Of a stretch of 64,000 nt of DNA, positions 45,669 through 59,087 are shown piece after piece. Source of the DNA: Cercophora sp. LCS_1 (taxonomy: Eukaryota > Ascomycota > Sordariomycetes > Sordariales > Lasiosphaeriaceae); contig JAPZLL010000003.1 in assembly GCA_036250225.1 (NCBI GenBank), forward strand, positions 1,178,001-1,242,000, read 5' to 3'. The notes under the pieces are model-generated. The model was not told the origin of the DNA. It ran no database searches and saw nothing but the letters and a program-made list of their open reading frames with translations. Both the position numbers and the translations under genes were made by a program. Positions within the stretch are counted from its first letter, which is position 1. Each line of letters starts with the position of its first letter.

Positions 45669-48286
45669 TCAGAACATAATCCACTCGACATCCAACCCCG
45701 GTCCGCCGATAACCTTGGCCCAGTTGAAGGGGCCTCGCCGATTCATCCCGGCAATCTTTGATCCGCCGTTGGCGCCATCTTCCTTCCAGTCGCCCACCCA
45801 CAGGCGCTCCAGGACATCCAATGCCGCCAGGTTATTCATGTAACCGCTGCGCGCCATGATCTCGCGGCACTTTGACCGTACAATGTTTTGCTGTAGCTCG
45901 TTGACGCACTCGCTGCCGGCTACAAAAAGCGGCCACAGGAGAAACTTCTCGGCGCTGCTGCCCGCTTCGAGGCTTGTAGCGTAGTAGACAACTTGGCTAA
46001 CCAAGTTGCGGAAGTTGCTGTGTGCGCTCGGGACATTGGGACTCCCTAGACGCTCGGTGTAGAGCAAGGCGGCGTAGCGGAATGCCTCACTCAGGGAGCC
46101 GAGGTCACGGACCTGCGAGCCTGTAGGTGGTGGTCCAGACGACGCCGGGAGCAGTGATGCAACTACCCGCGACGCGTCAAACTCCCAGCTCTGCAGGGCG
46201 ATGCGTGCGTCCTTCCACTCGCGCCAAAACGTGCTACGGTGGTCGTCGTATGCTGTCGGCGAGTGTAGCGCCGCACTGCTGAGCATGTCGTCGTCTTCTA
46301 GAATAGCCCCGAATCCATTGCCGTCGAATCGAGGCTGGTGAATAGAGGTAAAGAGATCGGACCCGAGATGTGGCGAGGACTTGAATGCGCCCCCGAGTGG
46401 CGATGCAGACCGAGATGAAGCGTTGTTCCGAGACTGGGACCCAGTGAGAAGGTTCTGTACATGACGGTGCTGTGAGAGAAGATTAAGGCGACCAAGCTTG
46501 CTGATGGTCTTGAAGAGCTCGCGGTCACAACCAACGAGGTTCTCAACGCCCGGAGGGAGGAGTTGGGCATCTGGAAGAACACCATAGAACGAAGTGTTGA
46601 GTTGTGCTTCCCTGTCGTTGACGCTGGCCGAGATAGCATCAAAGTAGGTGAAAAGGGCCTCCATCCAGGCCGCCTCCCTTGTCACAGGGTAGGGTGACAT
46701 GCGTCGCATGCCCAAAATCTTCTTGACGCCGGCGAACTGTGTCTGGAACTTGGCAACGCCCGACTCGGCCATGCGATAGTGGCAGAGCAACAGGATGGTA
46801 GCCAAAACCGAATCATGCGTCGACTTGTCTGCGTCATTGAGCTGCTCGTTGAGTAACTTGACGGCGATGTTCCTGTGCTGGTACTCTTCAGAGAGTGACT
46901 GGTCATCGGGTTGTGAATCGGACGAGCTGTCGATCGGGTCAAGCCGCTTCTCGTTGAGATCCCTGCCGTGCTGCCCGAGGCTGAGTCGTCGCTTCATCCT
47001 CAAGTTGCAGGCTGCGAGCGCGCAGATGGCGTGCTGCAGACTCCTGCTGTTGCTGCTGAGCTGGAGTATGTGTTCTCGGAAAGGGTTCGTTGGCCCGTCG
47101 ATGAACACCATGCTGGGACACATTGTCTTTTCGTAATAATCCATGAAAAACGGCATCTTTGCAATGACGTCCGGGCTCACCTGCAAGACAGGGGACGAGG
47201 GCTGCGAGGTAAAAGTCACAGGCCAGGAAAGCCCGTGGTGATCGGGGAGGCTTTGTGATATCGACTCCTCGTCATTGCTAGAGGTTGCCCAAAAGGGTGC
47301 ATGCGATTGTGCGCTTGTGCTGTATGTGTCCAAATCAGGCGTGCCGGGGACTGCTGGGCCGTCAGTAATTCATCAGCCAGATAGGGGCTGTTGTGCTGAC
47401 CGAAAATGTCACAATCCTGAGCGAGCTTGCGGCTCAGTTGGGATTCTAGGTGGTCGACGTGAGAAAGGTGAGAGTGAAGACTCGAGGCGGGCTCTGATGG
47501 TGTATAAGCCAGGCTCGGGCACGACGTCGGCGCTCTCGATTGCTCAATCATGATGGCTGACACCGGGCTCTGGGGTACAGGCGACCCGTGGCTGGGGTAG
47601 CTGTCGTACAGAATCGTAGGGCTGTGGAGAAAGGGCGGAAGATCGTCTCGCGGAAAGGAGTGTGCCATTGGCGACATGTAGTCGACATCGCTCATGGCAT
47701 CCAGCGGCGTTCCCATCATCTCGCCTGGTGAAGAGACGGGTATGGGAAGACTCCTGCCTGGGAACCTTGGCCCGTCGTCGCTCGGGAAGGCCATGTGAGT
47801 CCAGCCGGGAGGGGCATTGTCGGTTGGCGACATGTGGGCCATGTCGTAGTGGTGAAAGGGCGATGGTGGCACCGATGTGTTGCGGCCCTGGGCAACCTCG
47901 ACCTCCTCCCGAAGTCCTCGGTCATCCTGCTGCTCCAGCGGCCATGGCTGCGAAGTCGTCGAGCTGGTGCGCACTCTCAATGGTGACTTGACGCTCTTGC
48001 TGCCACTCACAGGAGGCGCTTTTGCGATGGGCAGAGAGAGTCCGCGCAGCTTGCCTCGGCTGGCCACGCCGACGCCCCATGTCAGTTGAGTCTTGTAGCC
48101 GGAGCAGTCGTTGCCAATCTCAAGACATTGCGAGCAGTAGGGCCTCCGCCGGTCACACTTGACGTTCCGTTTGGCGCAGGTAAAGCAGTCGTCGGCGGCT
48201 CCTCCAGCCGGCGCTCTTCTTCTCCGCTTCCTCGCTGAAGCAGCGTCCTTTGCCGTGGCCGGCGCGTTTGCTGGTGGGCCCGTCAT
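45669..48286 (-). CDS. Zn2Cys6 fungal transcription factor
   Basis: Two exons, 48286-47401 and 47353-45669, giving 856 residues. The 47-nt intron (GTCAGC donor, TACTGAC branch, CCCAG acceptor) is needed to change frame between two long open stretches. Zinc cluster: Cys34, Cys37, Cys44, Cys51, Cys54 and Cys61 in the spacing CX2CX6CX6CX2CX6C (CFTCAKRNVKCDRRRPYCSQC), preceded by a basic RKRRRRAP stretch and followed by YKTQLTWGVGVASRGKLRGL, which is very typical of a conserved group of regulators of the Fungal_trans_2 (PF11951) type. The middle is Ser/Pro-rich; the C-terminal half is the helical regulatory domain. A developmental regulator of the Pro1/Adv-1/NosA kind is possible but not shown. 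It is preceded by an unusually long gene-free region (48.3-56.9 kb). Confidence 0.9.
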
Positions 48287-51200
48287 CCTAAGCAAGAGAC
48301 AGGTCGAGAACCCCGCGAAAAGGGACGGCTAAGTACGGGTGATGCAGGACGTTGAATGGGTTTCCGGGCAGGTCGTGGGGAAGACGGACGATCTGCGGAC
48401 GGCGAGTCTACGGGTTATCCAAGACACGGTCTGGCCTGGGGAATGGCGAGTGTTGAATGGCGTGGGTAAATGGACATTAATATGGAAATCCTGGGCCCGG
48501 ACACCTCGCAGCAGCACAACCTGGGAACTGGGTTTCTGAGACTGAGTGTGTAGAGAGCAAGCAGGCAGGAAGGGACAGGATAGTACGGATGCGTGTAGGT
48601 GATGGGGGGACCGATGCGGCTGCGGATGGAGGGCCTGGTGTGTTTTAATCAAGGTTGCTGCCAGATGATCCCCTAGCAAGCAGTCGACATGTCGACGCCG
48701 CATGCAGCTCTTGGCTTTGCCGCCATTTGAGAAGTACTCCAGGGTACAAGGGGGAGCAGGACCAGCCGGGGGCGGTCCTCGATGGTCTGCCAGCCGCCAA
48801 TGAGCGTGGCCGAGATGTTTGACCGGGGTTTTGCTAGCAGGTGTGTGTGCACTGGGAAGGGATGTCCGGGGGAAGGGGGTGGGAGTGGGTGTGGGTGTGG
48901 GAGCGAGTGGGAGGGACGAGAGCCCGCCGAGTGGAGGAGTCGATGGTGAGGGCGCGAGGTTCCAGGTTCTCGTTGCGTTGCACGCCCCGACGCCCCTGAC
49001 GAGGAGACTGCAAGACGACTCAGACCGCCCGCGGCTCGGAGCAAAAAGAGAGACACGGCGCACAAGAAGACGGGGAGGGAAATATCGCTGGAGGGCGAAA
49101 GAAGCCGTGCCTAGGTACCGTACCTCGACCAAGGGGCGGGGGCGAATTCAGAGAAAGACATCTCAACGGGCCCCTCAATCCACGGCATGGGGAAGGGACG
49201 ACCAGGCCCCCAACCTTCTTCCCTTCCACCCCAAGCTGTTGTGAGCATGTGCTTGCGAACCGCCGGGGAGCAGGGATCACTGCAACGCTGCCTCTGATTG
49301 CAGGAGCAACCCGCGATTGCGACTTTTGCAAGCAAGGACCACCGCGAACCTGCGGCTTCACTGTGGAACCCGGCGACCGTTGTTGGCTCCTAGCGGGAGG
49401 GGTCATCTCAACTTGCAGCGGGCACTGCTTCAGCGGGGACTTCAACCCTCCAACCACCAGCCCGATCGGGCCCCCGCAAGACCCTTTTTCCAGCCAAACA
49501 ACACCCGCTTGGAACAAGAGGGCCTCCAGAACCCACGAAGAAATGAGCGAATCTACAGCGATTCTGGACCCGTTTCCGCACCCACTTGCACGGATGGTGG
49601 CCCACGGCGCCCTCCGCTCCCCCGGTGAGATCGAGGAATTTGCCCTGATCGCGTCGTTATCGCATGCCTGTGAGCTGACTTTCCGGTACCCAGTCTGTTG
49701 TCAGATTTCGACGTCGTATCCGCTTGGCCAGCCAACTCGTCTGGTCCCTGCCGGAAGGAAGCGAGGGCTCACGCTCGACTTAAAACACCAGGATCAGGAA
49801 AGGGTCCTTGGAGTTGTGACCGGGCTTGGGACGATGCAATATAGATTGATGGAAGCCGCAGCCTCACGCCGCCAGCGGGTGCACCATGACCAAGATGACG
49901 GCGCGGCTTCGCATGCGAGCCCTCAAGTTTGCTCGGGCCATGTGAGGCATCCTTCATGAAGCGGTGCAGTGCAGCGTGTTTGTCGTGTTATTTCCGTCCT
50001 CTTCACCCACCGAAACGTCCCCAAGGAGTGACCACCGGCCACAACACGAGAGATGGCACGACTCTCACTCTCACTGAGAGAGAGTGGGGGTCACGCCGCG
50101 GATTGCGCGCGCACGGCGCGCAGAGCATCGCTTCAGCTGCCAGTCGCTGGCAGTCGGAGCAAAATGGTGGGTGCAATCAATATAAAATGCCTACAGTTGA
50201 TCTTGGTTCTTGGGTCAGAGAGCCACTCAAAGCCCACAGGGGGCAGTGGTGGTATGGCCAGCACGACACATCGCCTCGGCCAACACCACCAACTGTATCA
50301 CGCGGACCTGCAGGAGTGAAGCTCATTTTCTCTCCTCTCCTCGCCGTGGTGCTGGGACATGGACAAAAATAGTTGAGCGCGAGGTGAATCTCTCGAGAGA
50401 AGTGATTTGCTGCTGTCAGCGCTGCATAGCGCCGATCAGAGCAAGATGCGACTAGACCGTCAAGAGGATAATGGCATTCGGAGCACAGCTGAGCCAATTG
50501 AGGTACCTTCGAAATGGCTTCCATCGGCCTTCCATGCTTGATCGGTCGGCCGGTCGGTCGAGGCCAAGGGATGCATCGCCCACTCAGATAACGACTCGGT
50601 GTTGGAGGGGGGATTGACGGATGCCAACCTACTGCAGTCCTGGCCTGCTGACATCACCTCTGTCGTCTCTGCACGAGACTCGAGTGATGTGTGTGGCACT
50701 TTTTGGCCATTGCTGCTTTTCTCAGTGGCGTCCAAGTTCAACACCAATGTGCCTCGGACAACATCATCAACAGCGTGAAGAATCGTATCCTTGACGATCG
50801 TTGATAGGTCGAATGTACCGCAAACCGTGAGCTTGACTGACGCTAACATGTTGTCCCCCACACCATCACGCCTGCGGGCAAACAAGCTCTCGCCTGGTTT
50901 TCACCCATCCAAATCAAGCAGACCCAAGGCGCCAAGCCCAGCCACAAACGGCCACTTTCGAAGAAAAAACGCCATCTGATGATGCACAGCTGGGCTAGCC
51001 TAGCCTGGCGAAGAACTCCGCTTTTCAACGAGAGGGGTTCTGCGCAAGCCAGGGTTTTCGCCAACGTCGCCGTCGATGCAGTTACCACTTTTGGGATACA
51101 CATCGCGGTGTTGATAGCGGCGAACAGCTCGATCAACTCTAGGGCCTGTCGACAGATTAATTGCCCATCCCGTGAAGTTAGAGCCAGGCGCTGTTAGTAT

Positions 51201-51980
51201 CAGCATCAGAGCTGTCCCTCGCGGTGCCCCACGCGGGCATATTGACAGCCACAATGGTTCTAAAAACAAAACTCGGAGACTTCGGAACAAGCCTCAGTCC
51301 CTGGTTTTCGAAGCAGACCGACCGTGTGGATCGAGGCGAGTGGTGTCAGCCGGGGCAACACAGATACACCATGACGCTCGTGAAATGCAGGCCTCATGGG
51401 ACGAGGCTACTCGGGATCAATCTGATGTTGGCGTGGGGGTGTAACGAGGGAGAGGATTCCGGGTTGCGTCGAGGGCTGCGGAATAATCCGCTCCAAGGGT
51501 TCTCGGTTGCGTCCCGAGGTCCAACCCTTGCCCAGGAGCATTCGGTGAGACGACTCAGAACCCAGAGCATGTTTTGCCATATCGACAAACGGTATGGCCG
51601 AAATCGTGATCTCGCATGTCGAGTAGCGTGTTTTGTTTCTTAATGACGAAATCGCAACAGTAAAGCGCGCTAGTAGGGGCTGGCGGACAGCGCGATGGAG
51701 AGACCAAAATCTGAGGGAGATGCACGCAATGGACTTGTCTTGTTGTCGAGAAGGGAAGCTTGGAAGCACATGCACTTCATCATTCGGCGCTAGAAGCCGC
51801 TAAGACGCTGCATGGAAGCTTTCCCTGTTCCCCACCATGGCTCCGCCCCGCCCTGCCGCCCAACCGCCATCCAGCCAGCCAGCCGAGCCTGAATTCCCAA
51901 GTTCTCTCATCAACCGCCACTCTCAACCTGGAACGCCGACCGAGCCAACAGTATCGCTGATACAGAACAATCGCTAATCG
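48287..51980. other. Upstream region of the Zn2Cys6 gene, proximal part
   Basis: No recognisable gene. Long frames such as 49249-49959 are GC-rich chance frames without domain content. It probably contains the long 5' UTR and promoter of the regulator. Confidence 0.45.
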
Positions 51981-54345
51981 AGAATTGACATGGGATGATA
52001 GATTACAGATCAATCATAACAGATACCCACATACCCCACGCAACGTGGCAAGCATGTTCTTGTTGTTTCACTGTTCCAACCAGTTGCTTGCCCCTAGACC
52101 TTTGATCACCGAGAGTTACTCCTTGCTTCAAGCACGCTCACAACGCTCTAAAAGCGCTTTTGGATTGATTTTTCGATGGCGCCAGAACAGTGTGCGCGCA
52201 ATCAAAGTGCATATACGAAGCGTGATTCGATCAGGCGCAAGCATCGCAAAAGTGAGAGGCTCTCTCTCCTCACCTTTGCGCGACGCTCTTCACCGCGGCT
52301 CTGACGGCCATTGGCGCACTTGGTCCGCTCCGATCCCCTGCCACCAAGACAAACTCGGAAAGTCCCCGAGCCCAGCTGCACAAGCTATTGGCTGGATGCA
52401 GATCCCGGATCTTGGCTCTGGAGATGTGGCTGAGGGCAAACGGCCCTTTTTCTCGAACGCCTCTCCGCTGGTAGAAATGCTTGTTTGGCGGCCGGTCAGC
52501 CTCGGCAAGCCCACTGAACGTCTTTGCTACAGGCTGTCGACTCCTCAGCGCTCGCCTCAGCCCGAAACACGGCGCGGCTGACCGAAGGCCAGAACTGGCG
52601 TCAGGCAGGCTGGATCGAAAAGCCACAGATGAACGACAATGTCTTGGATTTCAGGCGTCAACGATGCTCTGACAGCGACTGGCCCAGAGGACAAATTGCG
52701 GAGATTTGCGAAGACGGCACAGGATCAAGGGATGGAAGATGGAGCGCCGCGCGCTGCAGCACCGCCCGACTAGCGCACTCAACGAGACTCGAGGAGTGGT
52801 GGTTGGAGACGCGGCTCCAAATGAATTACGGCTTCGCAAATGCGATCCTGACAGCAACGCTCGCTATGGGCGCGCTCGGCGGCGTTGAGCCACACAACCA
52901 CGTCCTCGTGCACTTGCATCTCAGACTTGCCACGTTGGCCCGATGCCGACTCCAACGTGTTCCTTTGCTCGCGTCGTCGGCCGCGGGGCATGAGTCTCGC
53001 CTCCAGACGCTGATCTTCAAGTACTCGGATACTGATGCCCGCCGTTGCCCCCTCCTCTCGTGTCTACCGACAATGGAACGTTGCAATCTGTGAGCCGGGA
53101 CGCAGCAAAAGGTGGAGGAAGCAGACGCACGCGTCAAGCTGGGTCGCCGTTGGAGGAGCCCTGAGGAGGTCGAGGTTGAGTGGGTCGCACGGTCCCCAAG
53201 CAGCCTTGGCTCGAGGCGCTAAGCCGGATCCGACACCGAAGACTCCTGATGGCAGAACCCTGGGCCAAAAGCTGTAGGCGCTTGTTGCTGCATCCATCGC
53301 CAGAACACAAGTCTCACCGCCTTCGCCTGGGGTGTTTCCTCGGCTCTCCCTGGCAACGGGCTCCTGCGGTCGCTACCGGATTTGTATCAATCTCCTTGTT
53401 TTCAGGGGTCAGTCAGTCTCTTGGTGGCCGGCAGTTCACCGTCCATTACATTTGTTGCGGACCCAAGACCAGCGCGCGCTTCATAGCTCCCCTACGCATC
53501 ATCACCAGTCCGCGCGCGAGTGGCAGAGGACAACGCAACAAGTACTCTGTCACGCGACACAACCCCAGTCTTGAGAGCAGGAAGCGTGGAGGTGCTCCAC
53601 TGCCTCGGTCCTGCTGCTGCTGTTGCTCACAGTCTGGTTGACAAACAACTTGGCTTTCTCGCTTGGCTTCCCCCCTCCGGTTGTGCATCCAACCATGTCG
53701 ACATCGACAGACAGCAAGGCCGCCAGTTATGTTCATACTCTCCCGTCATCAGTCGCAAGCAGTGTGTGAGACCAGTCGTCCTGTCCTGCTGGTCGTCCAG
53801 AGCCATCACACCGTTCAGCACAGCTCACCAACCAGCTGGCACCTCCCCTTTCTATGAATAGCATCTTCCCCGTACACACGTATGCAGTTAATATAAAGCC
53901 GTGTCCATGACCTCTTTTTCCTCCCCTCCCTTTCTGCCTTGCGCAAAACCGCATGCCTCGCTAATCGGGAGAACCCCCTTTGGCCAGACCCCCGTCTTCC
54001 TTCCTCAAGAGGCATTCCACCTTCCCACCTTGACGCTTGATATAAACAACCCGCTGTAACCCCTTCACCGCGTTGACCCCCATTCCGTACACGCATAGGC
54101 GTCGTAGCGTAGCGTAGGCCGACCAGACTCTCCGCAGAGCTGGAACCGGGGCGGGAATCCCCATCCTTTCTCATACCGTACCGGCGTCCTACCGGTGCCC
54201 CTACCGGTGCCGTGCCGTGACAACCCTGTCCCGCGCCGAGCCGACTCCCTTTGCTGATGCCATCCATCCACCCCTTTTGTCTTGAGTCAAGGGATCCGGA
54301 ATTGACACCAGCGTATCATGGGCCGGATCCCTGGCTTTCCGGACA

Positions 54346-54365
54346 GACCAGACCAGACCAGACCA
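54346..54365. repeat. (GACCA)4 repeat
   Basis: Four tandem copies of GACCA, followed by a related GATCA. Confidence 0.9.
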
Positions 54366-54665
54366 GATCACGTCAAGATGAATCACACACATCATTTCGT
54401 GTCACACGTACATAGGGTCGCTGACTGCTTTCTAACCGACGCATGCTTTGGCAGAGGATTCTGCTTCTTCGGCGCTGCGCGTCACGGGTGCCCTCACGGG
54501 TGGGTTGTCTCTTCATCTAAGTTATCAGCAATATATGTTCCCGACCCGACGCAGTCCGAGCTCAGCCTCAGAGAAGGTGATCACGCTTTGGGTTTTCCGT
54601 GGGGGAGGTTCTCGCTATCTTGCCTCTTGCAGTTACCACATATTCGTTATCCGGTTTCGATTGGA

Positions 54666-54668
<3 letters not shown>

Positions 54669-54718
<50 letters not shown>
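54669..54718. repeat. (GT)25 microsatellite
   Basis: 50 bases of uninterrupted GT. It is followed 47 bases later by an AC tract, its complement. Confidence 0.97.
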
Positions 54719-54719
<1 letters not shown>

Positions 54720-54760
54720 TGATGGAGGAGAATAGAGCCTTGGTGTTGATGAATGTCAGT

Positions 54761-54765
<5 letters not shown>

Positions 54766-54792
<27 letters not shown>
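54766..54792. repeat. (AC)13 microsatellite
   Basis: 27 bases of alternating AC, in the opposite sense to the preceding GT tract, so the two could pair. Confidence 0.97.
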
Positions 54793-56904
54793 ACCCTATA
54801 CCCCTGGTAAACACTCCATTTGTCCCTGCATCTCAAAACTTCTATTTCCATTCTTTCGAAGGCTTCGGCTTCTATCACCTTCTCGTTTTTGACGGGTTCA
54901 CACCACTTTTCTTCTTCTTTTTACTTTCTTTCCCGTGTCTTGTGTTGCTTCAGTCCTTTCCGGAGTTGATAGTTCTTTTTTTTTTTTTTGGATCTTGTCA
55001 ATTTTGCGTCTGGGTGGGTTTCATCCCGCGGGTTCTTTCTTTCTTTCCCTCTACCTTGTGATATCATATATGAGATGGATTGTCAGGCTTGCAGGGAGAC
55101 AGAACCTGCAGTTCGTAATCTCGCCGCATGAGTGCAGATGCCCTGTCAAGTGAACCGGGCTACACCGAAGCCTAAGCCTCGGGGTTTTATAGTAGGGGTG
55201 GGTGTTAGCCGAGGGCTGGACCCGGGGTTTGAGGAGTTGGGAGTACTTGGGTGTACTTGATGGGAGCGTTTCATGGTTCTTCTGGAAGGACTGGCTGGGG
55301 CTGGGCGGGGGGGTCCTGTGATGATGTAATTTGATTGTTGAGGTGAGGTTCAGGGGGGTGGTGATGACTGGAGTTGGCCGAAGGGAGGAACGGGCGGTGG
55401 GTGTGAGTGCGATGGAGAGTAGATGTGGAGTCTGAAGGCATGGGATAAGTGTTGCGCGACCTAGAGGGTTACACATTCAGAGTTTTGGTGAGTTGGGACA
55501 GTCCTACTGCTTTGGGTTGTTTTGTTTGGGTTACTGCTATAAGGGCAATTATCTTAGGGCGTCCCGGGGATTCAAACGCCCCTGTTGGTGAAAAGCTAGA
55601 TGCGGGTAGTGTTGCTATCTAGGTATTTGGTATGGTGGTGTTCTGTAGGTCAGAGACAAACCTTCCCTTCTCACATAAATGGCTAGGTCTTTTATCATGG
55701 AACGGCTTCAGGACTTGGTAATTTCTACCTTACAATGATGAAGAATGTCTACAGGGAGGCGTTTTAAAGCCAACAGCCCAAGCACCAGGACCAAGAACTC
55801 CTACGGCCTATCATTCTCAGTTCCCTTCTAGCTCAGTCACACTTTACATATTTTGATAGATGTCATCTCCACATGTCGGGAGAGGAGTTATAGGAGGGTA
55901 ACTGCGCTTAGAAGTAAAATAAACCGCACAGCAACAAGTAAACGCCATGTTCGATGAGAAATACGGGAATTCCCTGTGGCATAAGGCACCAAATAAAATA
56001 TCAGAGGTCTTGGAATAACGTTTCCAAGGGCGTCTTCTTCATCCAGTTCTCGGTGGGAGGCGGGAAGTCGCGCTTCCGGCTGCAGACAGCGCAGGCAGCG
56101 CAACCGTAGCTGAGATTCAACTTCTGGGTGACTACGCATCTCAGGTGAAGTATGACATATCACGAGGCTTCCCGTGGCAGCAGGAGTAAATCGTATCAGG
56201 AGGAGAAATGATAAACTCCCCAGTTTGCGCGTCCTTCGAAAGAAGCTAAGGGCGAAGGCTGGGGCTTGGTCGATCTTTTAGTGGGTTTTACGCCTTTGGA
56301 GGTTTTATCGCCAGCTTGTCAAGGTAGAGGCTATGGCCATGTCGGTACGTATATGGGACAACCAGGATGCTACTTTTCAGGAGTCAGCCATCAACGCTAA
56401 AGAACGGAATGGGTTGTGAAACGACACCACTCGATATTAGTCTTTACAGTTACTCTCAGTCCAGCGGGGGTGAGGGGGTATATAAAATTGGAGAGGTACT
56501 TCGGAACTTGCTTGTGACGATCCGCAGTTTCTGGGATTAAAGGGTAGCGTAAGCCTGGTACCTCAACTTGACACTGCCATGTTTACGGTACTTCAGGGGC
56601 TACCATGACCTTCCCCTGAAGGTTACTGAGGCGAGATAAAAATGTATTGATTAGGTAGGAACAGTAAAGCAGAACCCCACCCATTAATCCAGACTTCATG
56701 CTATTACCCGTGATCATGCCCAACGTGTGCTTTTGTTGAACCCGTTTATAAACAAACTGTTCTGCAGCTTTTTTGTTTCACCCAGCCAGCCATATGCGAT
56801 GAATGTTCCGGGACCGCCTCACTCCATGTTGAATTTTTGCACTCCGCGACTCCAATGCACCGAACCAGGCCCTGTCGCACCCTGTCCTCTATCCGACCAA
56901 TAAC

Positions 56905-58448
56905 TCAGTACAAAACACGTGTAAGGATCCTCGACGTGAGCGAGTCGAGGCTGTCATGGATGCTCTTCACATCCTCGGTTCGCACATTGCTGACGTCGGC
57001 CATAAGGTAGGCAATATCTCCCTTGCTGTCCGAAATCTGCTTGTCCACGTTGTGGTCGGCCAACACCTCGTTGACCTTGCGGAGCACGCCGGGCACGTTC
57101 CTGTGGATGTAGATGATGCGAGCGTGGTTGGGCTCGTCAAGTGTAATCGAGCGCATCGTAACCTCAGGGAGGTTGACGCTGCCCAGTGTGCTGCCCTGGT
57201 TGATGTAGCGCACGAGAGCGTCGGCAACCTCGACACCAATGGCCCGCTGGGCCTCCTCGGTGCTGCCACCAATATGAGGGGTGAGAATGATGTTGTTGAG
57301 GCTGCGGAGATCCTCGCCCCAAACATTCAGCTCGTTGTTGAAGTAGTCGCCATTGGCCGCAGGCTCGTTGGGGTAAACGTCCAACGCGGCTCCAGCAACT
57401 CTGCCACCGCGCATTGCCTTGATCAGGGCGGGGATATCAACGACGGTGCCACGGGAGGCGTTGATCAGATATGAACCCTGCTTCATCTGCTCGAACTGCT
57501 TGATCGAGATCATGTTCTTGGTCTCGGGCGTTTCCGGGACGTGGAGCGTGACGAAGTCGGCCTGCTGGAGGAGGGCATCCAGCGTCGGCACTTGCTTGGC
57601 AGTGCCGATGGCCATGAGCGTGACAACGTCGTAGTAGATGACCGACATGCCCATGGCTTCAGCAAGAACTGAAAGCTGGGAGCCAATGTGGCCGTAGCCG
57701 ACGATACCGAGCGTCTTGCCCCTGATCTCCCAGCACTTGTTGCTCACCTTGTTCCAGGTGCCGCGGTGCAGCTCATTGGAGCGGTCGCCCAGCTGGCGGG
57801 CCAGCGAGATAATTTCAGCGATGACCAGCTCGGCCACACTGCGCGAGTTGGCAAAGGGCGAGTTGAAGACGGCGATGCCATGCTTGGCCGCGTAGTCCAG
57901 ATTGACCTGGTTGGTGCCGATGCAGAAGCACCCAATGACGAGCAGGTTCTTGGCCTCACGCAGCACCTTTTCCGAGAGCTTGGTCTTGGAGCGGATGCCG
58001 ATGACGTGAACATCACTACGGAAAGCCGTTAGGTCTGCCCAAACTCTCTCTAAGTGTTGCGCCGCCGCCTCGCCGTTCGGAGAAAAAAGTGTAATTTTTG
58101 TCTCCGAAGACGGACGGGACAGGTGCGCAACCGGGGGAGGACTCACCGGATCTTCTGAATGAGCTGGTCCTCGGGCAGCGAGCTCTTGTGGAACTCGACT
58201 TGATAGCCCTGGGCGGTCAAGATGTCCCTGCCGGTCTGGTTCACGTTCTCCAGCAACAGGATTTTGATGTCCTCAGTGTTGAATGGCTTGAGGCTCTTGG
58301 CTGCGCGGTGGGGCAGCCCCCCAGACAAGAAGCTTCCGCTTGCGGGTGGTGAGTGGAACGTTGCTGAAGGAGAGACGCTGAGGCTGTTGCTGTATGAAAC
58401 AGCCCGGGCAATGCCCGAGGGTGTGTTGATGTCTCGTGCGGTGGCCAT
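56905..58448 (-). CDS. ser33: D-3-phosphoglycerate dehydrogenase
   Basis: Two exons, 58448-58147 and 58015-56905, giving 470 residues. It oxidises 3-phosphoglycerate to 3-phosphohydroxypyruvate with NAD, the first step of serine synthesis in the cytosol. Seen: a Ser/Pro-rich N-terminal extension of about 55 residues, substrate-binding domain (DIKILLLENVNQTGRDIL, VIGIRSKTKLSEKVL), the NAD motif GYGHIGSQLSVLAEAMGM, catalytic Arg in NASRGTVVD, Glu in YPNEP, His in TPHIGGSTEEAQ, and a C-terminal ACT domain (IIYIHRNVPGVLRKVNEVL) for serine feedback. The length matches yeast Ser3/Ser33. The intron is 131 nt, about twice the length of the others in this window. Confidence 0.96.
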
Positions 58449-59087
58449 TGGAGCTGTGTGCGTGCTGTGTGCTTCTACCCTCAAAGGTTCTGGGGAGCGA
58501 GCGCTTTTCAACGTGCGAGATGGGCTGTTTGTAAGTGAGCGAAGCGGGATGTCAAATGCGGGATGACTGATGGTGGGATGGTGGGGCTCGCTGTTTTCTT
58601 TCAATGGCGGGGTTGACTCACTGGGAGGCCAAGAAAAAAATCTGGATGACGGCATGGCTGAGAGGACCCTCGTGGCCGGCCGCGGAGAATGTGCCTCGAC
58701 CCACCCTGCCGGTGTCCGGACCGCTCCATCCCATTGTCACGCTCAACTTTGATTGACTTTCGCCGGCGCATTACAAATAGGAACTGCAGCACAGCGGGAG
58801 CGCCGCTGGCGGCAAGACAGACAGCGGCAGAACCGTCAACGGCACTCCCGAAAACGAGGCAGCATGCTCAGTCCGGGGTTGCTGCACGATGCGAACGTGG
58901 CAGGTTGGAATCAAGATGGTTTGTTAAATCTAAAACCACGTGCGATAGACGCGCCCAAAGAATGAGAAACAAAAGCGTGGGGTATGCGGGATAACATGGC
59001 CCAACAAATCACCAAATGCACCAAAAGCGCCAACCCAGACATACTTGGTACCGAAAGGGATTCTACCTTTCACCCTCCCTTCCCCAC
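58449..59087. promoter_or_regulatory. ser33 promoter and glutathione peroxidase 3' side
   Basis: 639 bases between two minus-strand genes with no recognised coding sequence. The ser33 frame is open to 58655 but has no ATG upstream of 58448. Confidence 0.5.

Larger units (their letters stand above)
51981..56904. other. Gene-poor interval, distal part, with microsatellites
   Basis: About 4.9 kb with no recognised gene; 51981-54300 has mixed composition, and 54300-54800 has a GACCA pentamer and long GT and AC tracts. The right part (55480-56900) is more AT-rich, with short frames only. A frame at 55888-56163 (minus) encodes a hydrophobic end (VAVRFILLLSAVTLL) but nothing recognisable upstream. 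Confidence 0.4.

Noticed and set aside
49249..49959. Open frame of 236 codons in the gene-poor region
   Set aside because: No domain, poor composition, no splice support and no neighbouring exons; a chance frame in GC-rich DNA.
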